Positions 12,001-23,720 of a stretch of DNA of 64,000 bases are shown in pieces. This DNA is from Amorphophallus konjac (lineage: Eukaryota; Streptophyta; Magnoliopsida; Alismatales; Araceae): assembly GCA_022559845.1 (NCBI GenBank), contig CM040128.1:77625247-77689246 (forward strand). The letters run 5' to 3'. Numbering within the stretch: position 1 is the first letter of the stretch; every line of letters starts with the position of its first letter. The position numbers and the translations under genes were made by a program. The notes beneath the pieces were generated by a model, which was not told the DNA's origin, did no database searches, and worked only from the letters and a program-made list of their open reading frames with translations.

Positions 12001-12684
12001 GATGCTCTGGTCGATCTAGATAAGAGTTGACGGGTCAGAGAGTTCACAGGTTAGACAGAGTTAGAGAGGTTACAGAGTTTACGACGAGGTTACGACCAGA
12101 GGTTTACAGGTTACGAGATCAGAGTTACAGAGCTTCATCTTCCTCCTGTGCGATCGTTTAGAAAGGGCTCTGCTTCCTCTGCTTCCGGTCAACTGCGTCC
12201 ACCTTGGTTTCCCTTTACTGTCGTCAGGGACAGCAGGGTTCTTCTTTTATTCTGTTTGTGTTGCTTCGTCTTCATCGATCGTCATCACGTCCACTGTGTT
12301 GTTTTCTTCTTTTTTACATTAGCTTCATCATCACTGTGTTCTTCTTCTTTTACGTTTGCATTAGCATCATATCTCCTCTTTCCCTATCTCTTTAGGGGTT
12401 TTAAAACAAAAGAAAGGTGCGCATGTTTTGTTCTTATTTCATCATCATATCATCTTTGGGATTGATACTACATTCACTTGGCTGATCCACTTCTTTTGCT
12501 TGTTTGTTTTGTCTCTTTTGCAAGGTAATCAATAAAGAAAAACCCCCTTCATCGGCCGGCCGATTGAAGGAGGAGGAGGAATTCACAATCCAGCCCGCGT
12601 TTTCTTTTCCATCAGGTATTCGCGATCTTCTTTGTTTCTTCTTGAGGTAACCCCTCTGGCGATCACCATCCTTAGTAGCACCAC

Positions 12685-13479
12685 GTGCTTCTTTTCTCTA
12701 TTATTGTATCATCTCCCCTTATTTTTTTATTATGCTTTCTCGTATTTAAACTCTTCTTCATGTGTGGATTTATCACGATCTACATTACTCTCCCTCAGTT
12801 TCGTCCTTCTCTACTAGCAAGGGAGTTACGCTTCAAGTCTGATTGCCGAGTAGAGCTGCTGAATCTCATGCTACTTGTGCCGAGTAACAAGACTCCATGG
12901 TTCCATGATATTTAGCATTATGAGGAGTTAGTTGTTCAAGAATGTCCACATGGTGTTAGCACCGGGTGTCTAGGGGCAACCGCCCCGTTGAAGCTGCATG
13001 TTCATAATCGGGCCAGGTCGTCTGTTAGGTGGGCCTGGTATTTGAGAAGATATTACAGGTTGAGAAGCCCGAAGGTCCGAGTCTGCGTCAGGTGGGCCCG
13101 TGTTCAAGAAATCACTGCTAAGAAAAGGCGGCGGCACAAGTTCAAAGGCCGTGTAGGGTGCACTGAGGGGTCCACTTCTCTTTCTCCTTCTTTTCATTCA
13201 TCATTTCTCTTGCTCAGCTCCCACCCTTGGGTGGTGTATCTTTCCACTTCAAATCCTGCTGCCATCATCTTCTCCTCCCTTCCCGGGTCCGCAAACCCCC
13301 ATTCCTCTTCTTCCCATCCAGAGTCTCCAGATTTTCCCTCCTCTCACAAATCTAGGCCTCGGCCTATGCCCTCTCATCATCCCGATCTTGGGACATCTTC
13401 TGATTCTTCTCCTCCGGTATTTCGGGTCCTAATTTTCCTTCCCCGACCTTGTCGGGTGATTCTCGTTCTCCTTCCCTGA
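12685..13479 (+). pseudogene. Unrecognised, probably decayed reading frame
   Basis: One phase is open from 12685 to 13479 except for a TAG at 12913. The middle part is rich in Arg and Lys (KKRRRHKFKGR) and the end is rich in Ser and Pro. I recognise no family. It follows the TGGCGATCACC motif after LTR B, where Ogre-like elements have an extra ORF upstream of gag, but I see no sequence evidence for that ORF. It may simply be chance open sequence. Confidence 0.25.
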
Positions 13480-13588
13480 CCTTGTCAGGTGTCCATGATT
13501 CTCTTTCCCCGACTCTGTCAGGTGGTCCTCATTCTTCTTCTCCGACCCCGTCGGATGTCCACAACTCTTCTTCTCCGACCACATTGGA
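13442..13588. repeat. Five-copy 33-bp tandem repeat, each with a 6-bp stem
   Basis: Stems begin at 13442, 13475, 13508, 13541 and 13574, exactly 33 bases apart. The first arms are CCCGAC, CCTGAC, CCCGAC, TCCGAC and TCCGAC. The second arms, three bases later, are GTCGGG, GTCAGG, GTCAGG, GTCGGA and ATTGGA. Units 1, 2 and 4 pair perfectly although their arms differ. The spacers between units are T/C-rich. Confidence 0.8.
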
Positions 13589-16500
13589 TGATTACTCTTC
13601 TTTTTCCTCATCTTCACAGTAATACTTTCATTGTCTTTCCATTCACTCTTCTTCACCCTTTCATGGTTCTTACCCTTTGTCTTGTTGTTTTCGAGGCTTT
13701 AGCCCGCCTTGATCTCAGTTAATCTTCGTTTCGTCTTTATCTGGTTCCTTATTATCATGGTCTTTGTGCCTTAACGAGGGAGTTCTAGCCCTCGTCTCTC
13801 TTCCTTTTTATCCTGCTTCGTCCAGTTTGGCGTCTGCCGCTCCTCTGTGTTGAGGAATCTTGAAACCTTGTTATCCTGTCATCTTTATCCTATCAAGCAA
13901 GGAATATAAAGCTCGATGATCAAGCTCTCGCTTCAGGATGCTGGTTTCCGTTCCATGATGTTCAAGGTATCTTTATTTTGTGCAAGAATATGCTTTCATT
14001 TCCATTACTCTTATTATTGTTCATGCGCATTGTTATAATGTTGTTTCCTCAACACGGTTGAGTGGCTTTAGAAGAACTTTGCTTAATTTAGTCAAAATTG
14101 AGTTCGCTTCTACAGCATCTTAGGCTGGTGATAGCTCCGCGTTGGGAGTCTAATTCTTTCCCCGATCGTTATGGGTGATCTTGAGCATGGGTTTTTTTTT
14201 TCACACACTTCACGGCAAGCTATAGTCGATCTCTCTAGAGGAACATCGTTGCTGCTTTGGCCATACTTTGGGTATGCATAAAAGTCTTTTCTTTTCCCTT
14301 CTCGACTAAGTGCAGGGGCAAGAGATGGATGGATGAGATGACCAACTTAGGCGCTCCCCAATACGGGAGAGGTCTCAAATAGGGGCAATCTTGACCCTTG
14401 AAAAAGTGAGCTTTCATGCTAAATCTAGCCAATAAGGGCTGTCAAAAATAAATCAATGATAATCAATATGTAAAATTAGAAATTGAAGGCATGGCAAGAG
14501 TGGCAGTACAGTTCTCTGTGGGACGTCATGAGCCTAGTCGCATGCGTGCCTATAAATATGGGTCTCAAAATCAAAGACACAAAGCCCCAGCCCAACAGAC
14601 TGTCTCTTTGAGGGTAGTGCCCTGGAGGGAAGTCGAGTCCTGATGTCTCTCATCTTGTATGAAGCTTGTCTCTAATTTTCTTCCATTTATCCCTCTTAGG
14701 CTGGGTTGTATCCTGGGTATGACCATAGTAGAGGCACCATTCTTTAGGGGCGATTGGTTATGGTAAGCTACTCCCAAATGCACGCCCTGCTCAAGGGAAG
14801 TCCTTGATGAAAGAGGGAGGAACAATGACCCTTAGCCAGTAGTCTGAGCATGTCCGTGTGTGCTGCAGATAGCTTTATAAAAAAAAATTGAATATATATA
14901 AAAAATTGAATATATAAAAAAATCGAATATGTCAAAAATCCCAAAAAAAATCAAAAATCCCCAAAAAAGTAAATATTATCAAAAGGCCAAAAAAATTAAA
15001 TATTTGAAAAAATTTCAAAAAAAATAAAAAATTCAAAAATCCAAAAAAAATATTTATCTTTTATTTTGTGCATTTTTTTGGTCTCGAGGACAGGTACGTG
15101 ATCTGTTTGCTCAGTGTGCAGGTAACAATTGTTCGAGTTTCCTTGCTCCCTATCTTTCGCTCTGTCTCTTGTTCACGTTCATCTATCCAATATGTTCTCT
15201 TTTCTTCGGTCTTGTCTCTCGATCTGTTCTGAAGCTTATCCTTCTCAGCATTGTCCTCAACCTTTGCTCAGCTTGTGCTCAGCTTTTGCTTTATATCTTC
15301 ATGAGAGGGATTTGCCTCACGTTTTTGAACCCGACGATTCTGCTTCATCTGATCTTGAGCTTTAATTGAAGGATGTGTCTCTTGCCCCTGTGTCATTATC
15401 GCATTATGTTGTCCTGTCGTTAGCACATCATGCTGTGTGTTATCTCGCATGTGTTGTGTCGTCCCACCTGTGTTGTCTTGTGCATATCCTTGTCCCACGT
15501 GTTGTCTTGTCCCGTCATATTATGGTGTTGTCCTGCGTATGTCCTTTTTCGTCATGGTAATGTTATCTTGTGTTTTTGTCCCAACCGCGTGTTCTTGTCC
15601 CAACCGTGTGTTATCCCATTACATGTTGTCTTGTCCCACCATGTTCATGCATGCATGTTGTCTGTTCATGTCATATCTTGCATATGTTGCTTGTTCATTC
15701 ATTCTTCGTTGTGTTATGTTGTCTTTCGTTCATTTGGTTGTTGTGTTTTCATTATGTTCATGCTTGTTTATTCATGTTGTTGGCTGTCTTATTGAAAATC
15801 CATAAACATTTGAAAATTACAAAAAAAATTCTAAAAAAATGTCGTTTCGCCTGTGCAGGTAAGTCAGGTATGGCTCTCTATCTCAGCTCATTGTTGCATT
15901 ACTATATGGTATCTACATTATTATAGCCTCTCAAAGACCGGCTGGTTATCCGTGTGTTCTGGGATCTGATGTTCCCCTTTAACAAAAATGATGATGGTTT
16001 AGGAGCATATGGTTAATCGTTGGATAAGCCGCTCGTTTGAGTCGGGTGGGGGACGATGGACTCTGTCTCGCACGCCGTAGTTGCAAGAAGACTCTTGACC
16101 CCGTCTTGGCTTGGATTAGCAATAATATTCTTGAGTACTTTCTATTTTATCTTTCTTTGTATTTGTTTTGATGATTTCTTTATTTTAGCCCAGCATGCAT
16201 CATGTAATTTTTGAACATTCACGTCTCGTGATTCTTTCAAGATTTCTCCTCAGCAATGGTTAATTTTGCTTCATTTCTCTTGGATGAGAGATCTTCATTC
16301 CACTCTGAATTTGATCGTCTTCTCTGATCTGCCCGCTCGGTCTGGTTGGCCAACGTGATTCCTGTCTAGATTTTATCTCAGTTTTATTTCCCGTTTCCAA
16401 CTTTTTAGTTGTGCTCTTTCCCGATCCCCTCATTGTCCGTGGATTGTGTCCCCGATGAGGTTGGTCGTGTTTCTCTTTTCCCTTAGTTAGTTCTCCAGGC

Positions 16501-16713
16501 ATGTCTCATCCTTGTCATCTGGTCTTTGTAGTTAGTTCGACATTTTCAAGAGAATTCCTATCGCTTGTTGGTTGTAATGAGTGTCTTTTGCCTTGATGCC
16601 CGCTTTTCAGTTCTCTCTGCTTCATCTCCATTTCACATCGCTGTCACTTTCACTCCATCTCCTTTCCATTTCACCCCCGCGCCGCTTTTGCTCGTTCCCT
16701 TGCAAAGCGGACA
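13589..16713. other. Non-coding internal region of a gypsy-type element
   Basis: I see no gene here. Notable parts are an A-rich, low-complexity block at 14877-15060, then a TTTTTTTGGTCTCGAGGACAGG motif of the kind often seen in 3' untranslated parts of Tat-like elements. T/C/G-rich sequence at 15360-15780 follows, with many CATGTTG/TCCTGTC words. Short open frames (for example 15430-15795) are low-complexity and unlike any protein family I know. Confidence 0.45.
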
Positions 16714-16729
16714 TCAAGGAGGGACATCT
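16714..16729 (+). other. Polypurine tract before LTR copy 3
   Basis: The purine-rich AAGGAGGGACATC directly precedes TGTTGACACCC, the expected arrangement of the plus-strand primer and the start of a 3' LTR. Confidence 0.6.
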
Positions 16730-18352
16730 GTTGACACCCTTTTTTAGCCTGCAAGTTACGTCATTTCTCTTATTCATCATTTTTGATGTCCCGAATTATC
16801 CATTATTTTGGAACATTCCTTGGGTGGATATTGAGTCCATTTCATTGTTCCCTAGCCTTTGGACTTCGGAGACTATGATTTCTTAGAGCCCTGGGGATAA
16901 TTCTATCAGCTACCGGCTTTCCAAGTCGACTTGCGGCCCATTTAAGTCGACTTCCATCAAGCATTCGGCCCCTTTCATTACGCAGTCCTGAACGCGACCC
17001 TTTTTCATCCCCTTTTGTTCCTTTATTAATTAAGTTCCCTTCACAAAAGTTGTTCAATTTTTAAAGCCCTACATTTTCCTCTTCTATGCCATTAGTCAGT
17101 TCTCCACCGATTTCAAGTTATTCGTATATTTCTGGCAGGCTGCGTTGTTCACCCGCGAACGTAGTGTCTTTTCCTATGTTCTCTCCCCATTTTCTCCCTC
17201 TTCTGATCGTCTTCTCATCTTGCTCTCTTCATGAAAGTAGTTTCATTTTTTGTTATCTACAATTTCTTCTTCTACCACTTTCGCTATTTCTGCACCGTTC
17301 TCAAGATATTTTCCGATTTCCAAAGTCGCGCGAAGCCTGCCCAATTATTTTTTCCCCATCAGCCTAGCGGTCCTCAGAAGACTGCTAGGTGATGAAAATG
17401 GTCTTCTCAAGACCGCTAGGCTCCAAACAGTGCTCGTTTTGCCCTGTTTCACCCCCTGAAGCCTTGCGGTCACCCCCTAGACCGTTTGGCGTCCCCTTGC
17501 GATCCTTCCATGACCGTTTTCATCAAAAAGCGGCCCTGCGATAGACTGTTTCTAGAACATAGAGTCCAGATGATCTTGAACTCCGATTTCTTCACCGATG
17601 AGCTCTTTGGACTCCTATTTGACACCACTTTCTAGAGAGATAAGCCTCCACCTTAGTTTCCATTGATCTGGGACTCTTCCCACCACTATTATCTTGAGGT
17701 TTATGCATCTAAATCCCCGAAATTGGGTGTTTATCTAGGATCTATCTCTAGAAGCTTCCTGCTCCTATTTAAAGCACCCAGGTTCGCAGGTCGCAAAGGG
17801 GGGCTCTTTCTGGACATGGGGCGAAGCCATGCTGCATCTCCAACTCAAGTCTTCAACCCCATCTTGCAGAGGTAAGTATTAGCTTTCAATTCTATGCTCA
17901 AGGGCTCAATTTCGTTGTCTCTTCTCTTAGTTCTAGTCCTCCCAATTTCACAAATCATCACACAGTTCTGCACTTTCTCTGCACTCTTGCACTTTTCTCC
18001 ATATTGCATTGTATATTCCCGCAGTTGTGCTGCATGATTTTTTCAATCTATTTGTTCATATATCATCATAATACACACATCTATCTTTTGCCCCCTTCCA
18101 CAGGGGTTAAAAACCTCACCCCGGTGCGTTCTCCCTCAATCTTTACCTCTATTTTATCACTGCAGGATTGATGCTACACTCATAGTTTCTAATGAGTTTT
18201 TCTCTTGTGTTTCATCTTTGTTTTGCAGGAGAGCATGATTGAACGTGAGGCCCTCTTCCTCTAGCCGGCTGGAAGGAGAGGAGGTCTGATCCCACAAGTT
18301 CCCCGCACTCTGTTCCTCAAGCGCGATCAAGTCTTCATCTTTCCAAGGTACA
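16730..18352 (+). repeat. LTR of family A, copy 3
   Basis: It starts TGTTGACACCC after a polypurine tract and ends GGTACA, so it has TG...CA ends. It matches copy 2 at roughly 80% by eye, too diverged to be the partner LTR of one recent insertion. It has a TATTTAAAG core-promoter-like motif at about 17765. A primer-binding-like sequence follows directly, so the copy has 3'-LTR features on its left and 5'-LTR features on its right. Confidence 0.7.
17363..17545. repeat. Inverted repeats in U3 of LTR copy 3
   Basis: CCTAGCGGTC (17363-17372) pairs with GACTGCTAGG (17380-17389) with one mismatch. GGTCTT and AAGACC flank a 3-base loop near 17400-17415. A further GCGGTC/GACCGT pair lies near 17466-17490. 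They occupy the place of the 6792-6860 repeats in copy 2, but with changed arms. Confidence 0.55.
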
Positions 18353-18364
18353 TGGCGCCGTTGC
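18353..18364 (+). other. Candidate primer-binding site
   Basis: TGGCGCCGTTGC follows the GGTACA LTR end without a gap. TGGCGCCGTTG is the usual start of a site complementary to the 3' end of plant tRNA-Asp. In copies 1 and 2 the corresponding place reads CAACGCAC, which would not pair. The whole assignment is therefore tentative. Confidence 0.4.
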
Positions 18365-18489
18365 ACTCCTTTCTCTCATATCTTCATCCTTTGGCATTGT
18401 TAAATCCTTGGTGGCGATCACGATACGTTTTCCTATTTATTGATCGCGCTTTGTTCATCGTCTTCCATGCTTGTTCATGCTCATATGAT

Positions 18490-19246
18490 ACATACATAGT
18501 TAGTTAGTTTGGAGGCGGGGGTAGAACAATCATCTATAGCGGAACATGGGCTGGCTTCTATACGGCGGCGCCGACTTCCAGAAGGCGCGTGGATGCCATA
18601 CAGGGCACGTGGATCAAAGGTCTCCAATGATTGGAGAATGTTCTTGCTCCCCTTGTCTTGGGAAAGAAGAAAAGGCCCCGCGTTTCAACTATAAAATAGG
18701 GGCTCTGCCCAGGAGAAAGGCCTCCTCCGGCTCTCTCCGCTGGTTGCTATTAGAAGATGCCACCCCCCTGCTAGTGAGCCATTTGAAGTTACCTGTGAGG
18801 GTGATCTCCAGAGTTCCTACTGCTACTCCTATGCGAAGAAGAAGAAGAGAAGAAGGGAGAGAGAGAGAAGGTGTTGCTTGGGGAGGGAGAGGAGTCAATG
18901 CTCCGCCCTCCCCCTTCTTTTTTCTATCTTCTGCTATGCAATTCTGAGATGTTCTATTTTTTGTTTTGCTTGAGCACTTCCTAGGCTCGTTGCTCCTGGG
19001 ATGATGTATCCCTTTCACCTGAAATGAATAGAAATGAACTTTTGGTGCTTGGATGTGCGTATTTTGTTCTTGCATATTTCTTTCCAATCCCCATTTCTCC
19101 AGTTTGTTGTGATTCTGCTATTATGTTCTTCTTTTCTTCTTTATTTTATCGCTTGGAGGAAAGCTCTGTATCGTGAGAAGAGGCCAGGCCCGGCCTAGCC
19201 AATCACAATGGATTGGGTCTGGATTTTGCCCTTCTCGACTTGCTAG
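18490..19246 (+). repeat. Left part of LTR-like sequence F2
   Basis: This is the left flank of element C; its continuation is at 46409. It has a TATA box (CTATAAAATAGG) at 18689 and a purine-rich leader. The parallel sequence F1 (about 59470-63198) has the same order: TATA box, GGCTGCCC-like start, purine-rich leader. Sequence similarity between F1 and F2 in this part is weak, so membership is inferred mainly from the continuation on the right of C. No coding sequence was recognised. Confidence 0.45.
18690..18697 (+). promoter_or_regulatory. TATA box of F2
   Basis: TATAAAAT in a GC-rich surrounding, followed about 30 bases later by a leader-like sequence. Confidence 0.4.
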
Positions 19247-19251
19247 ATGAG
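19247..19251 (+). repeat. Left TSD of element C
   Basis: ATGAG directly before the 5' LTR, repeated directly after the 3' LTR at 46404-46408. Confidence 0.9.
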
Positions 19252-21804
19252 TGTGAGACCCGTTCTTTAACGGATCTTTACCGAAAATAAAATAAATTGT
19301 ATTCCATGAATTTCGGCTATTTTCATGAAATTTATGGACTTTTTCTAGTATTTAATCTAATTAGATTAAAGCCTTTAAGTAAATTAATGGGCATATACAT
19401 AAATATGCTTCTTTGAGGGTCTAGATCATAAAATAGGGTTTAAAAAAAATATCTTAAGCTTTTTTTTTACCCACGGTCGACCCCCTCTCTCCCTTTACAC
19501 TTTACTCATTTCACCCCCTCCCCCTTTTCACCCGATCGGCCAAAACGCAGGAACCCGTGGCCGCACAGGGCAAACCCGCGAACCCGCCTCCCTATCTCCG
19601 TCTTCTCGATGCGCAGCGACCGGAGGACACGGCGGCGAAGTCCGGCGACATCGCCGGTGACCGGGCAAGGGGAATACCGCTGTGGCTCCCCCAACGGTGC
19701 GGTCCCAAGGCGGCATCGGTGGCTCTTCTCTCTCCCTTTCTCGCGATGAATCGGCGTCCTCGGCTAGGATCCGATGAGGGGACGGCCTTCTTCCCGTGCT
19801 AGCACTGGCGAGAGCTTCCCCACGACGCGAGGAACACCGTGGCATCAACCCGGGACCAACCGCGGAGTGGAGAGACGGCTGAGAAAGGCGGACTGCGGCG
19901 CGTCCCTCAGATTGCTCGCGGTCGGATCGGGCATTTCCATTGCGATTGAGGTAGGGGGATCGTTGCCCTAGCCCGTTAAATTGTTCCTAATGCATGCCGA
20001 TCGTCGCTGAGTTCATAGATTAACAATCGCATGCCCATCGTCGCTGAGTTCATAGATTAACAATCGCATGTCCATCATCGCTGAGTTCATTGATTAACTA
20101 TCGCATGCCCATCGTTGCTGAGTTCATAGGCGATAAATTGTTATATTATGATGGTGGAATGGCAGGGAACAGGTTAAAAATAATAACTCTCGTCGATTTG
20201 AGTCGACCGGGAGGGGATCCAGTTATGATTCCGGTGGATCCAGTTCTCCGGTAAGGACTATGTTTCAATTATTCTAGATTTTATAACGGTCCGCCATAAA
20301 CCGTTTGTTGACCCGAGCGGCTGATAATTAGACAGCGTTAATAAATTAAATTTGAATGGCGGTAGAAATTTCACGGCCAGTTCGTATAACAACACGCAGC
20401 GGTTCATTTGTTTGATCGCTTGTTCTGTAACTATGCGTGTTCGTTCAATCATGCATTTAATATAGCATCTCAGCCATGTTTAAGTCGTTTTATCGACTGG
20501 GGTGGTTTTCTTTCAACCGTTTAATCCCGACATATTTCAATCCTTAACGTAGTCAATTATTCATGCATTTAATTGCCATTTCAGCATATTCAATAATTTT
20601 TGCATTTAGTTATGGAATAATTGTTTTAGCATATTCAATTATTTATGCATTGAATTATTGAATAATGGCCATCTTAACGTATTCAGTTAATCATGCTTTT
20701 AGACTTGCATATTTGTCATGTTTAATCGTTATCATAAATTATGGCATATTTTTAGATCCCAATAGAGCTAGATTCTCTTTCCTAGTGATGGAACCAACGG
20801 TCGTAGCCCGACGACTTTTAGTGTTGATCCCACCTGGGAGAGGTGGCGGGGTATCCCAGTTTACGATTTTTAAGCTAGTTCCGTGGGCCCTAGTCCAACC
20901 GTAGTGTCCTACGGAGGGGAATACTAGCTAGAGGCCTGGCTCTAGGCACGAGCCAGTGTGTGCACACGTTGTCAGAGACTTGGACTGACACTGATGAGTG
21001 TTGCTCTGACTAGTTACTTGTTCTGGTACTGTTACGCGTCTCGCTTGCTATGATCAGGCTTGCGTAGATGCTTGAGACGCAGTGTAAGCCGTCAATGGAC
21101 GCATCTGGTTTCTTCTTCTGGTGGATCTCCTATCCTTCCCACTCTTGTCGCTTGGAAATGATTGAGTTATTATCTATTGGTAGATTTCGAGTACTCGCAT
21201 TTGAATTAAATTGGCATGTTAGTTAGCTGTTTATAAACTGTTTAGTTAGTTTTACAACTTTATTAAATTGTCATTTATTTATGCCAATGCATGCTTTACT
21301 ACTTTCCTTTAGTTAGTTGCGAGTTAGGGATCCATGTGAACCCTACTGAGTCTCTGCTGTGAGACTCACCCCTTCCTTTCACAGGTGAGGCGGAGCAACC
21401 GGCTGCAGGATTCTCTCGTGCTTTTGGCAAAAAGTCTTAGAACCAGCAGTGGTCTATCAGTGGTCGGTTAGTGGTCAGTCTGTTCTTTTTCTTTTTTTGA
21501 CTGGGGTATGCCCCGTGTAGTCATTTATTTTGACCCTTGTACAGTGTGGGACTTGTGATATATGGATCTGGACTACTTGTATAAATTTACCACTCTGATA
21601 TATGTAATTGCTTCCGTTTAAAGTTCAAATGAATGCTTTAATTAATATTGCGCGTGTAATTTCTATTCGTTATGCATCTCCTCGACAAACACTTACTAAC
21701 CCTTACGGGGCCTCATCAGCCTCTTGGGTGGCTTCCCCGAGCTCTTGGTATCGGTAAATCGATGATATCGGTTTATCGGTATCTGGATCTCTTGGGTCGT
21801 CACA
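19252..21804 (+). repeat. 5' LTR of element C
   Basis: It runs from TGTGAGACC to ...GTCGTCACA, 2553 bases. The same sequence, in three pieces, makes up the 3' LTR (26592-27979, 39028-39543, 45781-46403). It contains a 37-base tandem repeat. Near 20900-21020 it holds a block shared with the LTRs of element D. Confidence 0.92.
19992..20130 (+). repeat. 37-bp tandem repeat, four copies, in 5' LTR of C
   Basis: Units start at 19992, 20029, 20066 and 20103 with GCATG(C/T)C(C/G)ATCGTCGC-like sequence and continue with CTGAGTTCAT. The 3' LTR has only three copies (27337-27446). Confidence 0.9.
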
Positions 21805-21806
21805 GT

Positions 21807-21818
21807 TGGTATCAGAGC
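21807..21818 (+). other. Primer-binding site of element C
   Basis: TGGTATCAGAGC lies two bases after the LTR end. It is the standard sequence complementary to plant initiator tRNA-Met, used by chromoviruses. Confidence 0.9.
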
Positions 21819-21953
21819 GGTGTTGAGGATTTGTATAAGGAATTGAAATTACATTAGTCCAGAACAAGTCTATGTGAGTCTACTACTGGTTTAGGATGCT
21901 TTCCGTGATTACTGATGGATTTTCTGTTATTGCGTGTTTTCTTCAAGATCAAA

Positions 21954-23130
21954 ATGACGCCTCGTAGAAGGGCATGTGTCCCGAGGGAAGGAAGTGGCAC
22001 TTCTCCTCTGACTCCAGCTAATGTGCCAGCTCCAATTCAAGCTGATCTTGCTCCTCAACCCGATTTGCCTCCAGGTGGCCGTGACAGAGCTTTGAAAGAA
22101 TTTCTGATGTTCTACCCACCGACTTATGAAGGACAGGCAGATCCTGAAGCGGCCAGAGTGTGGATAGATGCAACAGAGCATGTATTCCATTCCATGGAGT
22201 GCACAGAGGATGAAAAAGTCATGCTGGCTACTTTTCAACTCCAAGGAGCAGCACTCACGTGGTGGACCATGGAGTGGGAGGTCGCTTTTAGATCCCGTCC
22301 TCTTCGTCAGATCACGTGGATGGAGTTTGTCACAACCTTTGAGCCACTTTCAGTCCAGCTTATCTCAGGATGGATAAAATGAACCAGTTTATGGAACTAG
22401 CTCAAGGCAATATGACTATGCTGGAATATCGGAGCAAGTTCATGGAATTGGGTCGGTATGCGCCCCACATTCTTGCTGATGAAAGCTTAAAGATCGAGCA
22501 ATTTCTGTGTGGATTAAAACCAGAGTTGAGGCAGCCTTTGATTGCGACCAGGGTAGCAGAAATGGACACAGCGTATCAGGCGGTTGTAGCTTTAGAGCTT
22601 GACATGGCAAGATCCCGAGGGCGTCTTCCAGTTGACTCAGTCCAGTCGAGTGTGCAGCATCAACAGTTCAGTCAGCCATCTGTGGCAGGAGTTCCATCTG
22701 TTGTACCTACTACCAGTGGCATTCCTGTTTCTAAACCCAAGTTTAAAAAGTTCAAGAAGTTTAAGAAGCGCTATGGTAGTCAAGCTTCTTCTGGTACCGT
22801 GCAGCAGCAATCGGCACCTTCTTTCCAGCAGCGCCAGGGTTCAGTGGCGAGTCAGCCGAGGCAGTGTGCAAGATGTGGTGGGAGCCACCCAGGCAAGCCA
22901 TGTTCAATGCCGGTGGTTTATTTCCAATGTGATCAACTGGGGCATGTGGTTCGAGATTGTCCTCAGAGGCCGAAGCCAGTGCAATTTTCTCAACCGCAGC
23001 CATCTCAGTTCAGACCTCCTTCACCACCTCAGGCACATCAATATTATCCTCAAGCTTCAGTGTCTTCTTCCCAGCAGTCTACTGCAGCGGGCAGGGAGCA
23101 GAAGGGAAAGGTCTCTCATATTACCCGTGC
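21954..23130 (+). pseudogene. Element C gag
   Basis: Gag starts at ATG 21954 (MTPRRRACVPREGSG). The retrotransposon gag core is visible (FLMFYPPTYEGQADPEAARVW as a broken run over 22105-22170, then GAALTWW). A frameshift between about 22340 and 22370 moves the rest to another phase, where [15 protein letters not shown] and [12 protein letters not shown] continue it. Further down are a Lys-rich [10 protein letters not shown] and two knuckle-like motifs, [13 protein letters not shown] and [14 protein letters not shown]. In the second the first Cys of a CCHC knuckle is replaced by Tyr, so the RNA-binding site is damaged. Confidence 0.85.
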
Positions 23131-23720
23131 TGAAGCAGTGGCGTCTCATCTTGTTGAAGGTACGGTTATGATTTATGGTCATGCAGCTCATGTCTTATTT
23201 GATTCAGGCGCTTCTCATTTGTTTATTTCGGAAGACTTTATTGTTTGTATAGAGGAGCCGACTTCTAAAATTACTTGTGAGTTGCTTGTGGAACTACCTT
23301 CTGGGGATTTCATGTTTACTCCCCTTTGTTTGGAAGAGTCGCCTATTATGATTGGTAATCATCAGTTGCCAGCTAAATTATATGCGTTGCAGCTGGTTGA
23401 TTATGATATTATTCTAGGCATGGATTGGTTAGAAAAGTATGGAGCCGTGGTTGATTGCAGATCAAAGAAAGTCTATTTTCAGCCACATGGGAAACCAGCA
23501 TTCTATTTTCAAGATATTCGATCTCGTTCTTCTCGCTTGCTTATTTCTGCTATTCGAGCCTGTAGATTGCTTAATGTAGGTTGTCAGGGATTCTTAGCTT
23601 CTGTGGTTGCTGTTGAGGCACCACAGCAGGATATCAATGCTATTCTTGTGATCTGTGAATTTCCTGATGTATTTCCTGATGAGTTACCAGGCTTACCACC
23701 ACAGCGAGAAATAGAAATGG
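23131..23720 (+). pseudogene. Element C aspartic protease region
   Basis: In the same open frame as the gag tail, [13 protein letters not shown] at about 23195-23235 gives the DSG active-site motif of retroviral-type aspartic proteases. [11 protein letters not shown] follows, a conserved block of gypsy proteases. The frame is intact across this domain and continues into reverse transcriptase, so within this segment no lesion was seen. It would process the gag-pol polyprotein. Confidence 0.85.

Larger units (their letters stand above)
11379..12651 (+). repeat. Probable LTR of a second, distantly related family (B)
   Basis: It starts with TGTAGACACGCC, a common type of Ty3/gypsy LTR start. It has a TATA box at 11993, an AATAAAG at 12529, and a tail whose layout (GGCCGGCCGATTGAAGG, then a CGCGATC motif, then TGGCGATCACC at 12653) parallels the ends of family A LTRs. 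No second copy of this LTR is in the window, so its boundaries and status (5', 3' or solo) are unproven. Confidence 0.55.

Noticed and set aside
15430..15926. Three overlapping Cys/Val-rich frames
   Set aside because: The underlying DNA is low-complexity (TGTTGTC, TCCTGTC words), so all phases stay open. No transmembrane protein family was recognised.
21807..21818. A tRNA gene suggested by TGGTATCAGAGC
   Set aside because: It is the primer-binding site complement of tRNA-iMet. There is no cloverleaf around it, and the same applies at 42570.
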